A stretch of 52,921 nucleotides of DNA, taken from Bacillota bacterium (GTDB lineage: Bacteria > Bacillota > Clostridia > Christensenellales > Aristaeellaceae). Every line of letters starts with the position of its first letter. Positions within the stretch are counted from its first letter, which is position 1. The notes under the pieces were generated by a model. That model did no database searches. It was given only the letters and a program-made list of their open reading frames with translations, and was not told where the DNA came from. The position numbers and the translations under genes were made by a program. The stretch spans positions 1-52,921 of the forward strand of contig JAEZRP010000044.1 of the NCBI GenBank assembly GCA_023444095.1, read 5' to 3'. This document shows, one piece after another, positions 8,708 through 16,993 of the stretch.

Positions 8708-8943
8708 CCAATCAAAATCGCGCCCCGTCCGACATTCAAGGACGAAAGGCGCGCTTCGCGGTACCACCCTGATTGGCCCTCAATCGAAGGCCCTCTCACG
8801 GCCGCATAACGCCGGCCAGCCCGCCGCGCCATTTCCTGCGCGGGGCACGGACGAATCCGTAGGGGTGGCAGCCCGCGTCCGCGCCTCCGGTTTCCATCAG
8901 CCACCGGCTTTCTGCGCGCGCGCAACGTGGTCTCGCCCCGTTT
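8708..8943 (-). promoter_or_regulatory. T-box riboswitch controlling alaS
   Basis: The minus strand reads AGGGTGGTACCGCG at 8757-8770, an exact match to the T-box antiterminator consensus. It is followed by a GC-rich hairpin (about 8713-8756) with an ATTTTGATT tail that can act as terminator. Upstream, about 170 bases of stem-forming sequence fit Stem I. T-boxes read the uncharged tRNA of the downstream enzyme, here tRNA-Ala; Ala-type GCN triplets are present but I could not place the specifier loop with certainty. Confidence 0.93.
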
Positions 8944-8949
8944 GTGCCC

Positions 8950-8978
8950 ATTATAGTCCGCCGGACGCGGATTGTCAA
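8950..8978 (-). promoter_or_regulatory. Promoter of the alaS T-box leader
   Basis: Minus strand TTGACA (8973-8978), 17 bases, TATAAT (8950-8955): a perfect sigma-A promoter. Confidence 0.92.
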
Positions 8979-9050
8979 CAAAGATTCCGTTACGACGGGA
9001 TCGCCCGAAAAGGCGAACAATAAGCACCGTTCCCCAACATATGATCGGAT

Positions 9051-9066
9051 CTATTTATATAAATAG
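9051..9066. repeat. Perfect 16-bp AT palindrome
   Basis: CTATTTATATAAATAG lies between the divergent alaS and HD-domain promoters. It could be a small operator; nothing else supports a role. Confidence 0.4.
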
Positions 9067-9219
9067 GAAGAAACCCATCCAAAAATGCACCGCCGCGCGA
9101 CGTTCCACGCCTCCGTTCGGAGAGCGTCCGGATCACCGCGCGGCGTTTTCAGGCGCGTATCCACTATATATGCGGCAAATCCCGGGTTGATTCCGCCCGC
9201 GCGATCTTTTTGTTCGCCC

Positions 9220-9247
9220 TTGCCTCTTAACATCGAAATGGTATAAT
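9220..9247 (+). promoter_or_regulatory. Promoter of the HD-domain gene
   Basis: TTGCCT (9220-9225), 16 bases, TATAAT (9242-9247). Confidence 0.75.
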
Positions 9248-9268
9248 AGGAAAATGGGAGGATTTCAA

Positions 9269-9931
9269 ATGAGCATCACCATCGAAGACATAAAGGCCAG
9301 CGAAAAGGTCAAAACATATATCAAGCGGGCGGACGAGTCGCTCATCGCGCTCGGCTACACGGAGCACAGCTTCGCGCACGTGACGCTCGTCTCGAAAACC
9401 GCGCGGATGATTCTGGAGACAATGGGTTATCCCGAGCGCGAGGCGAAGCTCGCAGAGATCGCGGGGTATCTGCACGACATCGGGAACGTCATCAACCGCG
9501 TCGACCACGCGCAGAGCGGGGCGATCATGGCCTACCGGCTGCTCGACGAGCTGGGCGCGGATGCGGAGGACATCTCGACTATCATCACCGCCATCGGGAA
9601 CCACGACGAGGGCACGGCCTTCCCGGTGAACCCCGTCGCGGCAGCGTTAATCCTCGCGGACAAGACGGACGTTCGCAGGACGCGGGTCAGAAACCCCGAA
9701 ACCTCCGCCTTCGACATCCACGACCGGGTAAACTATGCCGTCGGAAAGTCGTCCGTGAAGATCAACGAGGAGAGGACCGAAATCATCCTCAGGCTCGAGA
9801 TCGACACCACCGTCTGCTCGGTCACGGACTATTTCGAAATCTTTATCGGCCGGATGATCCTTTGCCGGAAGGCCGCCGAAAAACTCGGCCTGAAGTTCGT
9901 CCTGCGCATCAACGGCCAGAAGCTCATGTAA
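9269..9931 (+). CDS. HD-domain phosphohydrolase
   Basis: A 220-residue protein. The HD motif reads GYLHDIGN, preceded by HSFAHV and followed by NHDEGTAFP and a later ADKTDV, which is the metal-binding layout H...HD...H...D of HD phosphohydrolases (phosphatase or phosphodiesterase acting on nucleotides or phospho-compounds). ATG 9269 was chosen because GGGAGG sits seven bases upstream; an ATG 15 bases earlier lies on top of that site. It is followed after 17 bases by aspartate kinase, so the two probably share the promoter at 9220. The substrate is unknown. Confidence 0.85.
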   Translation: MSITIEDIKASEKVKTYIKRADESLIALGYTEHSFAHVTLVSKTARMILETMGYPEREAKLAEIAGYLHDIGNVINRVDHAQSGAIMAYRLLDELGADAEDISTIITAIGNHDEGTAFPVNPVAAALILADKTDVRRTRVRNPETSAFDIHDRVNYAVGKSSVKINEERTEIILRLEIDTTVCSVTDYFEIFIGRMILCRKAAEKLGLKFVLRINGQKLM

Positions 9932-9948
9932 CGAAGGAGTCGGTTTCA

Positions 9949-11265
9949 ATGGCAATCAAGGTCGTCAAATTCGGAGGCTCGTCCCTCGCCGACGCGGAAC
10001 GCTTCCGGCAGGTCAAGGCCATCGTCGACGCGGACGAATCGCGCAGATTTCTCGTGCCATCCGCGCCGGGCAAGCGCTTCAAGGAGGACGAGAAGATCAC
10101 CGACCTTCTCTACCAGTGTTACGCGGCCATCGAGCGTGGAACGGACTTCGACGCGCCTTTTGATAAGATCTCCGAGCGCTATCTCGAGATCGCACACGAC
10201 CTGGGCGTGAACATGGACGTGTTCGGCATGCTCGCAGACGTGCGCGCGCGCATGTTCGAAGCGCCCACGCCGGACTACTGCGCCAGCCGGGGCGAGTATA
10301 TGAACGGGCGACTCATCGCCTGCTATCTGGGCTGGGACTTCATCGATCCCGCGGAGGTCGTCAAGTTCGACCGCCATGGTGTCTTCGCCTCCGAGTGGAC
10401 GAACGAGACGCTCGCCGAGGAGCTCAGGCGCCACGAGCGCGCCGTCATTCCCGGCTTCTATGGCTCCTTCCCCAACGGCGAGGTGCATACTTTCCCGCGC
10501 GGCGGTTCCGACATCACGGGCGCTGTCGTCGCGCGCGCCGCGCAGGCAGACGTCTACGAGAACTGGACGGACGTCTCGGGCTTCCTCATGGCGGACCCGC
10601 GCGTCGTCGAGAATCCCAAGGGCATCGACGTTTTAACGTATCGCGAACTGCGCGAACTTTCCTACATGGGCGCGACAGTCCTACAGGAAGACGCGATCTT
10701 TCCCGTCCACCGCGCGGGCATCCCCACCAACATCCGAAACACCTACGATCCCTCGCATCCCGGCACCATGATCGTCTCGGACGCCTCCAATTTTCCGTCC
10801 AAGTACGGCATCACCGGCGTGGCGGGCAAGCAGAATTTCACGCTCATCAACATCGTCAAGGACATGATGAACGCCGAGCTCGGCTTCGGCCGCCGCGTGC
10901 TGCAGGCCGCGGAGGAGCTCGGCATCTCCTTTGAGCACCTGCCCACCGGCATCGACACCATGTGCCTTACCGTCGCCGACCGCGAGCTCGACAAGAAGCT
11001 CAACCAGCTTCTGAACCGCATCTCCGAGCTCTGCCAACCCGATTCCATCGAAGTCACGCAGGGCCTCGCCCTCGTCGCGGTGGTCGGGCGCGGCATGGTC
11101 GCCACCCCCGGCACCGCCGGTAAAATCTTCAACGCACTCTACAATGCAGGCGTCAACGTCCGCATGATCGATCAGGGTTCGAGCGAACTGAATATCATCA
11201 TCGGCGTCTCAAACGCCGACTTCGTCACTGCCACAAAGGCGATCTACGAAGCGTACGTGAAGTGA
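9949..11265 (+). CDS. lysC: Aspartate kinase
   Basis: A 438-residue monofunctional aspartokinase, first step of lysine, threonine, methionine and diaminopimelate synthesis (phosphorylates L-aspartate with ATP). The N-terminal amino-acid kinase signature VVKFGGSSLADAERF and the FPRGGSDITGA nucleotide loop are present; the C-terminal third carries two ACT-type regulatory repeats (ALVAVVGRGM, MIDQGSSELNIIIGV), so feedback inhibition by an end product is likely. ATG 9949 follows AAGGAG. The 3' side runs straight into an intergenic repeat. The exact isozyme type (LysC versus DapG or YclM) cannot be decided from sequence alone. Confidence 0.93.
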   Translation: MAIKVVKFGGSSLADAERFRQVKAIVDADESRRFLVPSAPGKRFKEDEKITDLLYQCYAAIERGTDFDAPFDKISERYLEIAHDLGVNMDVFGMLADVRARMFEAPTPDYCASRGEYMNGRLIACYLGWDFIDPAEVVKFDRHGVFASEWTNETLAEELRRHERAVIPGFYGSFPNGEVHTFPRGGSDITGAVVARAAQADVYENWTDVSGFLMADPRVVENPKGIDVLTYRELRELSYMGATVLQEDAIFPVHRAGIPTNIRNTYDPSHPGTMIVSDASNFPSKYGITGVAGKQNFTLINIVKDMMNAELGFGRRVLQAAEELGISFEHLPTGIDTMCLTVADRELDKKLNQLLNRISELCQPDSIEVTQGLALVAVVGRGMVATPGTAGKIFNALYNAGVNVRMIDQGSSELNIIIGVSNADFVTATKAIYEAYVK

Positions 11266-11274
11266 TGAGGGGAA

Positions 11275-11533
11275 CGCCGGGGGCGCCGCTCCCGGACCCC
11301 CACTCAAGGGAAATTATCCCTCGAGAATCCATAAGTTGAAAAAGAAAATAAGAATGATCGTCGGATCGCCCGGAGCTTAATCTCGGTCGTCTGGGGTGGC
11401 AATCTCAATCTCGCGCGAGCGGGGCTGGGCCTCCGCGAAGTCGACGGCAAAACATATGATTTCCCCCATAATGGGTTTCCAAAGGGACAATACCCCTTTG
11501 GCGGGGGTCCAGGGGGCAGAGTCCCTGGTGGAG
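11275..11533. repeat. MITE-like paired inverted repeat, full copy
   Basis: The left arm (11275-11330), read on the minus strand, starts GGATTCTCGAGGGATAATTT and runs into GGGGGTCCGGGAGCGGCGCC. The right arm (11473-11533) starts GGGTTTCCAAAGGGACAAT and runs into GGGGGTCCAGGGGGCAGAG. The arms therefore face each other around a 142-bp AT-richer middle that contains TCGTCGGATCGCCCGG. The right edge (CTGGTGGAGG) provides the ribosome binding site of the next gene. There is no coding sequence inside. Confidence 0.75.
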
Positions 11534-11538
11534 GAACA

Positions 11539-12405
11539 ATGTGGGATAAATCCGTCAAGTGGGATACAACCATCCGCCCGATGAAGGGCTGGGTGAACGT
11601 GAACGTCCGGGAACTGATCCGCTACCGGGACCTCGTCGCGCTGCTCGTCAGGCGGAACTTCAAGGTTTCGTACAAGCAGACGGTGCTGGGGCCTTTGTGG
11701 GTGGTCATTCAGCCGCTCATCACGACGCTGGTCTTCACGGTCATCTTCGGTGGCATCGCGAAGCTGCCGACGGACGGCATGCCCTCCTTTTTGTTTTACA
11801 TGGCGGGCAACATTGCGTGGCAGTACTTTTCCTCCTGCCTCACGCAGACGTCCTCGACGTTCATCCAGAATCGGCAGCTCTTCGGGAAGGTCTACTTCCC
11901 CCGCCTCGTCATGCCCATCTCGACGGTCCTGACGCAGCTCATCAATTTCCTCGTGCAATTCGCGCTCTTCCTGGCCTTCCTCGCCTACTACGCGACGCGG
12001 GCGAACACGGGCGTGCATCCGGACTTCGCCATGATGCTCTACACGCCGCTCCTGCTCGTCCAGATGGCGGCGCTGGGGCTGGGTTTTGGCATCATCGTCT
12101 CGGCGCTCACGACCCGGTACCGCGACCTCGCGATGCTCGTGACCTTCGGCGTGCACCTTTGGATGTACGCGACGCCCATCGCATATTCGACCTCGCTCAT
12201 CGAAGAGAGCTACCCCCGCCTCATGAGCCTTTACATGATGAACCCCATGGCGCCGATGATCGAGCTGTTCCGCTCGTCATTTTTGGGCGTGCCGATGACC
12301 GGAATGGGATACTACTGGATTTCGTGGGCCACGACGCTCGCCGTGCTCCTCCTGGGCGTGGTGCTCTTCACCCGGGTGGAAAAGACGTTCATGGACACGG
12401 TTTGA
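11539..12405 (+). CDS. Polysaccharide/polyol-phosphate export ABC permease (TagG/Wzm type)
   Basis: A 288-residue ABC-2 type membrane protein with six hydrophobic segments, starting around IRYRDLVALLVRRNFKVSYKQTVLGPLW, the N-terminal signature of O-antigen/teichoic-acid exporters. The family pairs with a TagH/Wzt ATPase to flip undecaprenyl-linked glycans across the membrane; that ATPase gene follows 15 bases downstream. ATG 11539 uses GGAGG in the edge of the upstream repeat as its ribosome binding site. No glycosyltransferases adjoin, so the exported glycan is unknown. Confidence 0.9.
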   Translation: MWDKSVKWDTTIRPMKGWVNVNVRELIRYRDLVALLVRRNFKVSYKQTVLGPLWVVIQPLITTLVFTVIFGGIAKLPTDGMPSFLFYMAGNIAWQYFSSCLTQTSSTFIQNRQLFGKVYFPRLVMPISTVLTQLINFLVQFALFLAFLAYYATRANTGVHPDFAMMLYTPLLLVQMAALGLGFGIIVSALTTRYRDLAMLVTFGVHLWMYATPIAYSTSLIEESYPRLMSLYMMNPMAPMIELFRSSFLGVPMTGMGYYWISWATTLAVLLLGVVLFTRVEKTFMDTV

Positions 12406-12420
12406 CGGGAGGTGCGCGGA

Positions 12421-13689
12421 ATGTCTGACAGGATCCTAGAAATCGACCGGGTCTCGAAGGAATACCGCCTCGGCACCTTCGGCCACAGGACGCTCCAGCG
12501 CGACCTGCAGAGCTGGCTCGCCCGAAAGCGCGGCAAGGAGGATCCGAACCGCAAGATCTATGCCCGCGAACAGGTAGCGGGCGAGTACTTCCTCGCGCTG
12601 AACGAGGTCTCCATGGCGGTCGACCGCGGCGACGCGGTTGGCATTCTGGGCAGAAACGGCGCGGGCAAGTCGACGCTTTTGAAGCTCGTCTCCCGGATCA
12701 CCGCGCCCACATCGGGCGAGATCCGCGTGAAGGGCCGCGTGTCGTCGCTGCTTGAGATCGGCACGGGCTTTCACCCGGAACTCACGGGCCGCGAGAACAT
12801 CTACTTAAATGGCGCGCTCATGGGCATGACGAGCGCAGAAATCTCAAAAAAGCTCGACGAGATCATCGATTTTTCGGAGATCGAGCAGTTCGTGGATACG
12901 CCCGTCAAGCGCTATTCCTCGGGCATGTACGTAAAGCTCGCCTTCGCGGTCGCCTCGAATCTCGACCCGGACATCCTCATCTGCGACGAGGTTCTGGCCG
13001 TGGGCGACGTGGCCTTCCAGCAGAAGTGCCTCTCCAAGATGGGCGACGTGGCGCGCGGCGGGCGCGCGGTCATCTACGTGAGCCACAACCTCCGCACCGT
13101 CTCGCAGCTCTGCACGCGCGCGGTGTACCTCGAGCGGGGAAGGCTCACCTACGACGGCGACGTGGCGCGCGCGATGGACCTCTACGCGGGGGCGGGCATG
13201 CGCTCGGTCGAGCGCGATCTCGATTCCCTGCCGCGCGGCAAGAACCGGGGCAATACCATGCGCATGCTCAGGATGTCGATCCTGGACAGCCAGACCATGG
13301 AGTACGAGCAGGACGCGACCATGCGCTTTTCGCTTTCTTGCCGCGCGCGCGCCGGGGAGAGCGCGTGCCGGCTGCGCGTGATCCTCGTCTCCAACAACGC
13401 CGCGCCTGTCGCGATGGCACAATCGGAGCCCTTTTCCGTCGGGCAGGATACGGAGTTCACCCGCGCGTTCACGGTGTCTCTCGACCGCGTCGCGCCCGGC
13501 GAGTATGGGATCAAGCTGCAGCTGGTCGGCGCGAAGCCGAACGGCAAATCCATTCCCCACGACACCGTCGACGACGCCGGGCACTTCATCATCACGGAAG
13601 ACCCGGGACTCAACCAGGGCTTTTTATGGAACGAGCCCGTCTGGGGCAACCACAGGCTGCCGGAACTGAAGATGGAGGTGGTCGATTGA
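12421..13689 (+). CDS. Polysaccharide export ABC ATPase with Wzt-like C-terminal domain
   Basis: A 422-residue protein. Walker A GRNGAGKSTLLKL (about residues 76-88), ABC signature YSSGMYVKLAFA, Walker B ILICDEVLAVGD and H-loop YVSHN are all intact. The first 45 residues include the KEYRLGTFGHRTLQRDLQSW extension seen in TagH/Wzt proteins, and about 150 residues after the ATPase (from DLDSLPRG) form a beta-rich Wzt_C-type domain, which in O-antigen exporters recognises the modified end of the glycan. ATG 12421 follows GGGAGGTG. It forms a transporter with the permease at 11539. Confidence 0.92.
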   Translation: MSDRILEIDRVSKEYRLGTFGHRTLQRDLQSWLARKRGKEDPNRKIYAREQVAGEYFLALNEVSMAVDRGDAVGILGRNGAGKSTLLKLVSRITAPTSGEIRVKGRVSSLLEIGTGFHPELTGRENIYLNGALMGMTSAEISKKLDEIIDFSEIEQFVDTPVKRYSSGMYVKLAFAVASNLDPDILICDEVLAVGDVAFQQKCLSKMGDVARGGRAVIYVSHNLRTVSQLCTRAVYLERGRLTYDGDVARAMDLYAGAGMRSVERDLDSLPRGKNRGNTMRMLRMSILDSQTMEYEQDATMRFSLSCRARAGESACRLRVILVSNNAAPVAMAQSEPFSVGQDTEFTRAFTVSLDRVAPGEYGIKLQLVGAKPNGKSIPHDTVDDAGHFIITEDPGLNQGFLWNEPVWGNHRLPELKMEVVD

Positions 13690-14507
13690 GCCGCGTCAAG
13701 ACCGTGGCGGCGGTGAATGACCTCTCGGGCGTGGGCCGCTGCTCCCTGACCGTCGCCATACCCGTGATCTCCGCGATGGGCGCGCAGGTCTGCCCCGCGC
13801 CGACGGCCATCCTCTCCGCACATACGGGCTTCAAGGGCATCGTCGCGACCGACATGACCGAGTTCCTCGGAAGGACGCTCGCCGCGTGGACGGACATGGG
13901 CATGCTTTTTGATTGCGTATACACGGGCTACCTCGGCTCGCCCCGGCAGGCCGAGCTGATCCTCTCGTTCCTGAACGCCCAAAAGCAGGCGCTGAAGATC
14001 GTCGACCCCGTGATGGGCGACGAGGGACGGCTGTATTCCGGTGTGGATGCATCCATGGCGGAGGCGATGCGCGCGCTTTGCCGCGCGGCGGACGTGGTGA
14101 CGCCCAACATGACCGAGTTTTCAGTCCTTGCGGGAGAAGATTACTCCATGCGCCCCCGGACGCGCTCTGAGATCGACGAAATGCTCAAAAGGCTCCCGTC
14201 CCGCGCGGCGGTCGTCACGAGCGTGCCCTATGCGGGCGGGCTTGCGAACGCGTACCGCGATTTTTCCGGGGAGACGGGCGTGATTCCCTTCGAGGCCGTC
14301 GACGGACACTATCCCGGAACGGGCGATCTGTTCGCGTCCGTGCTGACGGGCGCGCTGGTCGCGGGCGATGCGATCAAAAGCGCGGTCGCGCGCGCGGCGG
14401 ACTTCGTTTCCCGTGCGATGGCGCTCTCGCGCGGCGCGGGCGACCCCAACCACGGCGTGCAGCTCGAGGCGGCGCTGCCGTACCTTCTGGAGGAGCAGGC
14501 ACGATGA
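13686..14507 (+). CDS. pdxY: Pyridoxamine/pyridoxal kinase
   Basis: A 273-residue PfkB-fold (ribokinase-like) kinase that phosphorylates vitamin B6 vitamers. NDLSGVGRCSLTVAIPVISA at the N-terminus, VDPVMGDEG in the middle and VDGHYPGTGDLFASVLTGAL (anion hole and catalytic Asp) at the end match Firmicute PdxK/PdxY. I take TTG 13686 as start: it overlaps the previous stop by four bases (TTGA) and GGAGG lies seven bases upstream. It is translationally coupled to the ABC ATPase and to the HAD gene. The choice of symbol pdxY over pdxK is a family-level guess. Confidence 0.9.
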   Translation: MSRVKTVAAVNDLSGVGRCSLTVAIPVISAMGAQVCPAPTAILSAHTGFKGIVATDMTEFLGRTLAAWTDMGMLFDCVYTGYLGSPRQAELILSFLNAQKQALKIVDPVMGDEGRLYSGVDASMAEAMRALCRAADVVTPNMTEFSVLAGEDYSMRPRTRSEIDEMLKRLPSRAAVVTSVPYAGGLANAYRDFSGETGVIPFEAVDGHYPGTGDLFASVLTGALVAGDAIKSAVARAADFVSRAMALSRGAGDPNHGVQLEAALPYLLEEQAR

Positions 14508-15199
14508 AGGCCGCGCTGTTCGATCTCGACGGCACGCTCCTCGACTCGAACCGCGTCTGGGCGCGCGTCGACGAGCTGTTCTTCGCGGCCAGGGGCCTCG
14601 AGATTCCCGCCGACTACGCGCGCGCGATTTCGGGCATGAGCTTTTTTTCCACAGCCGCGTACACGAAGGAGCGCTTCGCCCTTCCCGAAACCGCCGATGA
14701 GATCGTCCGCGAGTGGACAGAGATGACCGCCCGCACGTATGCCGAACACGTCGCGCTCAAGCCCGGCTCCGCCGAATTTTTGCGGGCGCTGAAGGCGCGC
14801 GGCGTCCGGCTCGCAGTCGTTACCTCGCTCCACCGGGCGCTCTATGCGCCATGCCTCGCCCGCCATACCCTCCTCGACCTTTTCGATCTTTGCCTCTCCA
14901 CCGACGAGGCCGGGGGAAAAAGCAAGGCCGACGGTCACCTCTATCGCATGGCCGCCGACCGGCTCGGCGTTCCCTACCCCGATTGCGCCGTGTTCGAGGA
15001 CGTCTACGAGGGTATCCTCGGCGCAAAATCCATCGGCATGCGGGCCTTCTGCGTCGTCGATTCCAAGTATACCCACCACCTCGACGAGATCCGCGAAATC
15101 GCCGACGGCGTAGGGGAGAGCGTGGGAGTGGCGTGGAGGAACGGGGACGTCGCCAGAAGCAGCGCCCCTGGGCCACGCTCAAGAGAAGATCTCCCTTGA
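14504..15199 (+). CDS. HAD-family phosphatase (beta-phosphoglucomutase-like)
   Basis: A 231-residue HAD hydrolase. Motif I is FDLDGTLLDS, motif II VVTS, motif III Lys in GGKSKAD, motif IV FEDVYEGI; the cap lies between motifs I and II. Such enzymes remove phosphate from small sugars or nucleotides. ATG 14504 overlaps the pyridoxamine kinase stop (ATGA), so a role in B6 phosphate turnover is possible but unproven. The last 13 or so codons are encoded by the left arm of an intergenic repeat, and the stop lies inside it, so the native C-terminus was probably extended or replaced when the repeat arrived. Confidence 0.87.
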   Translation: MKAALFDLDGTLLDSNRVWARVDELFFAARGLEIPADYARAISGMSFFSTAAYTKERFALPETADEIVREWTEMTARTYAEHVALKPGSAEFLRALKARGVRLAVVTSLHRALYAPCLARHTLLDLFDLCLSTDEAGGKSKADGHLYRMAADRLGVPYPDCAVFEDVYEGILGAKSIGMRAFCVVDSKYTHHLDEIREIADGVGESVGVAWRNGDVARSSAPGPRSREDLP

Positions 15200-15485
15200 A
15201 ATCCCGACTTGATTCTGAAAAACGAATTCTTTGTCCGTCGACGGCTCGAGGTTCCGAGGCGCGCTGATTCAACAAGTGGGTCATCGCGGTCGCAAAGCGA
15301 CTTGGTTTCTGAAAAGGAACCCAACCTTGCCCCTGGCCGTCGAATCCGGTTTTGGAGAGACCCGGAAAGCTTACCCAAAAAATCGGATCGTCCGGGACAT
15401 GCCCCGGGCGATCCGATAAACTGATTTTTTCCCATTGTGGGATTCTCAAGGGCCAATGAGCGGGGTCCGGGGCAGCACCCCATCC
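15160..15485. repeat. MITE-like paired inverted repeat, long copy
   Basis: Left arm 15160-15206 (minus strand: GGGATTTCAAGGGAGATCTT, ending in the HAD gene); right arm about 15439-15485 (GGGATTCTCAAGGGCCAATG, then GCGGGGTCCGGGGCAGC). The middle contains TTTGTCCGTCGACGG, shared with the copy at 28055, and a strong hairpin at 15382-15417. No convincing gene lies in the middle. Confidence 0.72.
15382..15417. repeat. GGATCG hairpin inside the repeat
   Basis: A 15-pair stem (ATCGGATCGTCCGGG / CCCGGGCGATCCGAT, one G-T pair) with a six-base loop. A relative with the same core is at 29601-29634; half of one is near 11360. Confidence 0.8.
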
Positions 15486-15505
15486 TCCCTCGCATCCTCT
15501 CACCC

Positions 15506-16852
15506 CTACAGCTTTGCCTTCGCGGCCTTCTGAATGGCGGCCTGATGGAGCGAACAGACGCTGTTGGTGCCATGGGTGCGACTCTTGGTGAAATGGATGC
15601 AGTGATGGCCGTCGAAGTTGTTGCCGGAGATGGAATCGGAGCCGTGGGGCATACAATTCATGGAGGCGGCATAATTGACGCCGTCGATGGTGACGAAGAC
15701 GGCGCGGCGCTGCCAGGACCAGGAACCGCAGGCGGCCTTCATGGCGGCGGTATCGGCGGCGGTGAGAGGCTGGCAATCGGCGTGGTTGGAACCGCCAAGG
15801 CGCTTTTCCTGCCAGGCGATGCCGGTCTCTACATCGGTGATGGTGGCGACGGTGCCGACGGAGAAGATCGACTGAATGTCGCTGGTCCACCAATCCATCT
15901 CGACAGCGGTTCCCTTCGCGGGAGTGACGCTGCTTGTGCCGGAGGACGGCGTTTCCTCGACGGGCTTCGGCACCTCAACCTTGGCGGTTGAAAGCTCGGT
16001 CTTCTTGACGTAGACGACTTTCCCGCCCGCGACGACGCGGGCCCAGTTATCGTTGTAAGCGGTTACGGTCACCTCGGTGTTGACCGGTAGCGTGGCGAGC
16101 ACGTCGGACGTGGTGGTGTAGCTCTGGTAGGCCTTCACGCCGTCGGCGTTCACGTAGGCGGTAAATGTCTTTTCGACGACCACGTCGACCTTCTCGGTCG
16201 AAAGCGTGGCCTTCTTCATGTACCCGGTCTTGCCGTCCCGGGTCACGCGGCACCAGCCATCCTTGACGGCAACCACGGTCACGTCCGTGTTGACGGGCAA
16301 CGTCGAGATCACCTTGGAGGAGGCAGAATAGCTTTTGTACACCTTTGCGCCGTCGACGGCTGCGTAGGCGGTGATGCTCCTGTCGTCGTCCTCGGCCGGC
16401 TTGTCCACGGTCAGGGACGCGATCTCCACGAAACCCTTGTCCGAGCCCGCCTTTATGTATGCCCAGTCTCCCATCGTCGCGTAGAGCTTCACGGCATCGC
16501 CGGATTTCAGCTGCACGAGGGACGAGGAAGCGGAAAAACTTTCGAGAAGCGAAGCATCCTCCGCCATGTAGACCGTTTCGCCGTGAAAGGCCTTCACAAG
16601 TGCGAGATCGTCCGCGGCCACATAGCCCGTCTTTCCGCCCTTTGAGACCTTCGCCCAGCCGCCCTTCGCGGCGTCCAGATTGAGAAGTGTTCCCGCCTCG
16701 AGCGTGCCGTATGCCTTACCCGATTTGTCCGGCGTCGCATACGCCGTCGTATCCTCCATCACGCAGGCCTTTTGCGCCAGCGCACCGTTTGCGAGAACCA
16801 GTGTCAGAATGAGTGTTGCCGCGAGCGAGCGCATCAGTTTCGTTTTGCTCAT
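15506..16852 (-). CDS. Secreted protein with four bacterial SH3 repeats and a conserved His/Cys C-terminal domain
   Basis: A 448-residue exported protein. The signal peptide ends near LANGALAQ (residues 1-26). Four SH3_3-type repeats of about 60 residues follow, each ending GxTGYV-like (TGYVAADDL, KGFVEIASL, TGYMKKATL, VVYVKKTEL). After a short PVEETPSSG linker comes a 130-residue domain with ADCQPL, MNCMPHG, NFDGHHCIHFTKSRTH and CSLHQ. SH3_3 domains bind peptidoglycan or cell-surface glycans. The C-terminal domain is one I have seen only as an uncharacterised extension of clostridial SH3 proteins; its clustered His and Cys suggest metal binding or a hydrolase. ATG 16852 follows GGAGG. Confidence 0.85.
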   Translation of the reverse strand: MSKTKLMRSLAATLILTLVLANGALAQKACVMEDTTAYATPDKSGKAYGTLEAGTLLNLDAAKGGWAKVSKGGKTGYVAADDLALVKAFHGETVYMAEDASLLESFSASSSLVQLKSGDAVKLYATMGDWAYIKAGSDKGFVEIASLTVDKPAEDDDRSITAYAAVDGAKVYKSYSASSKVISTLPVNTDVTVVAVKDGWCRVTRDGKTGYMKKATLSTEKVDVVVEKTFTAYVNADGVKAYQSYTTTSDVLATLPVNTEVTVTAYNDNWARVVAGGKVVYVKKTELSTAKVEVPKPVEETPSSGTSSVTPAKGTAVEMDWWTSDIQSIFSVGTVATITDVETGIAWQEKRLGGSNHADCQPLTAADTAAMKAACGSWSWQRRAVFVTIDGVNYAASMNCMPHGSDSISGNNFDGHHCIHFTKSRTHGTNSVCSLHQAAIQKAAKAKL

Positions 16853-16882
16853 GGTTTCCTCCGTTTCCGTTTGTACCGCTCC

Positions 16883-16911
16883 ATTATATTACATAATTAT
16901 GACGAAAGCAA
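16883..16911 (-). promoter_or_regulatory. Promoter of the SH3-repeat gene
   Basis: Minus strand TTGCTT (16906-16911), 17 bases, TATAAT (16883-16888). Confidence 0.75.
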
Positions 16912-16945
16912 GTCCCACATGCAATTTTATACTCAATTCAGACAT

Positions 16946-16972
16946 AAAAAATGGCGCTCCTTGCGGAGCGCC
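16946..16972 (-). terminator. Intrinsic terminator after the Big2/caspase gene
   Basis: Minus strand GGCGCTCC-GCAA-GGAGCGCC, then ATTTTTT. Confidence 0.95.
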
Positions 16973-16993
16973 GTCATAATTTGGTTCATTTAT

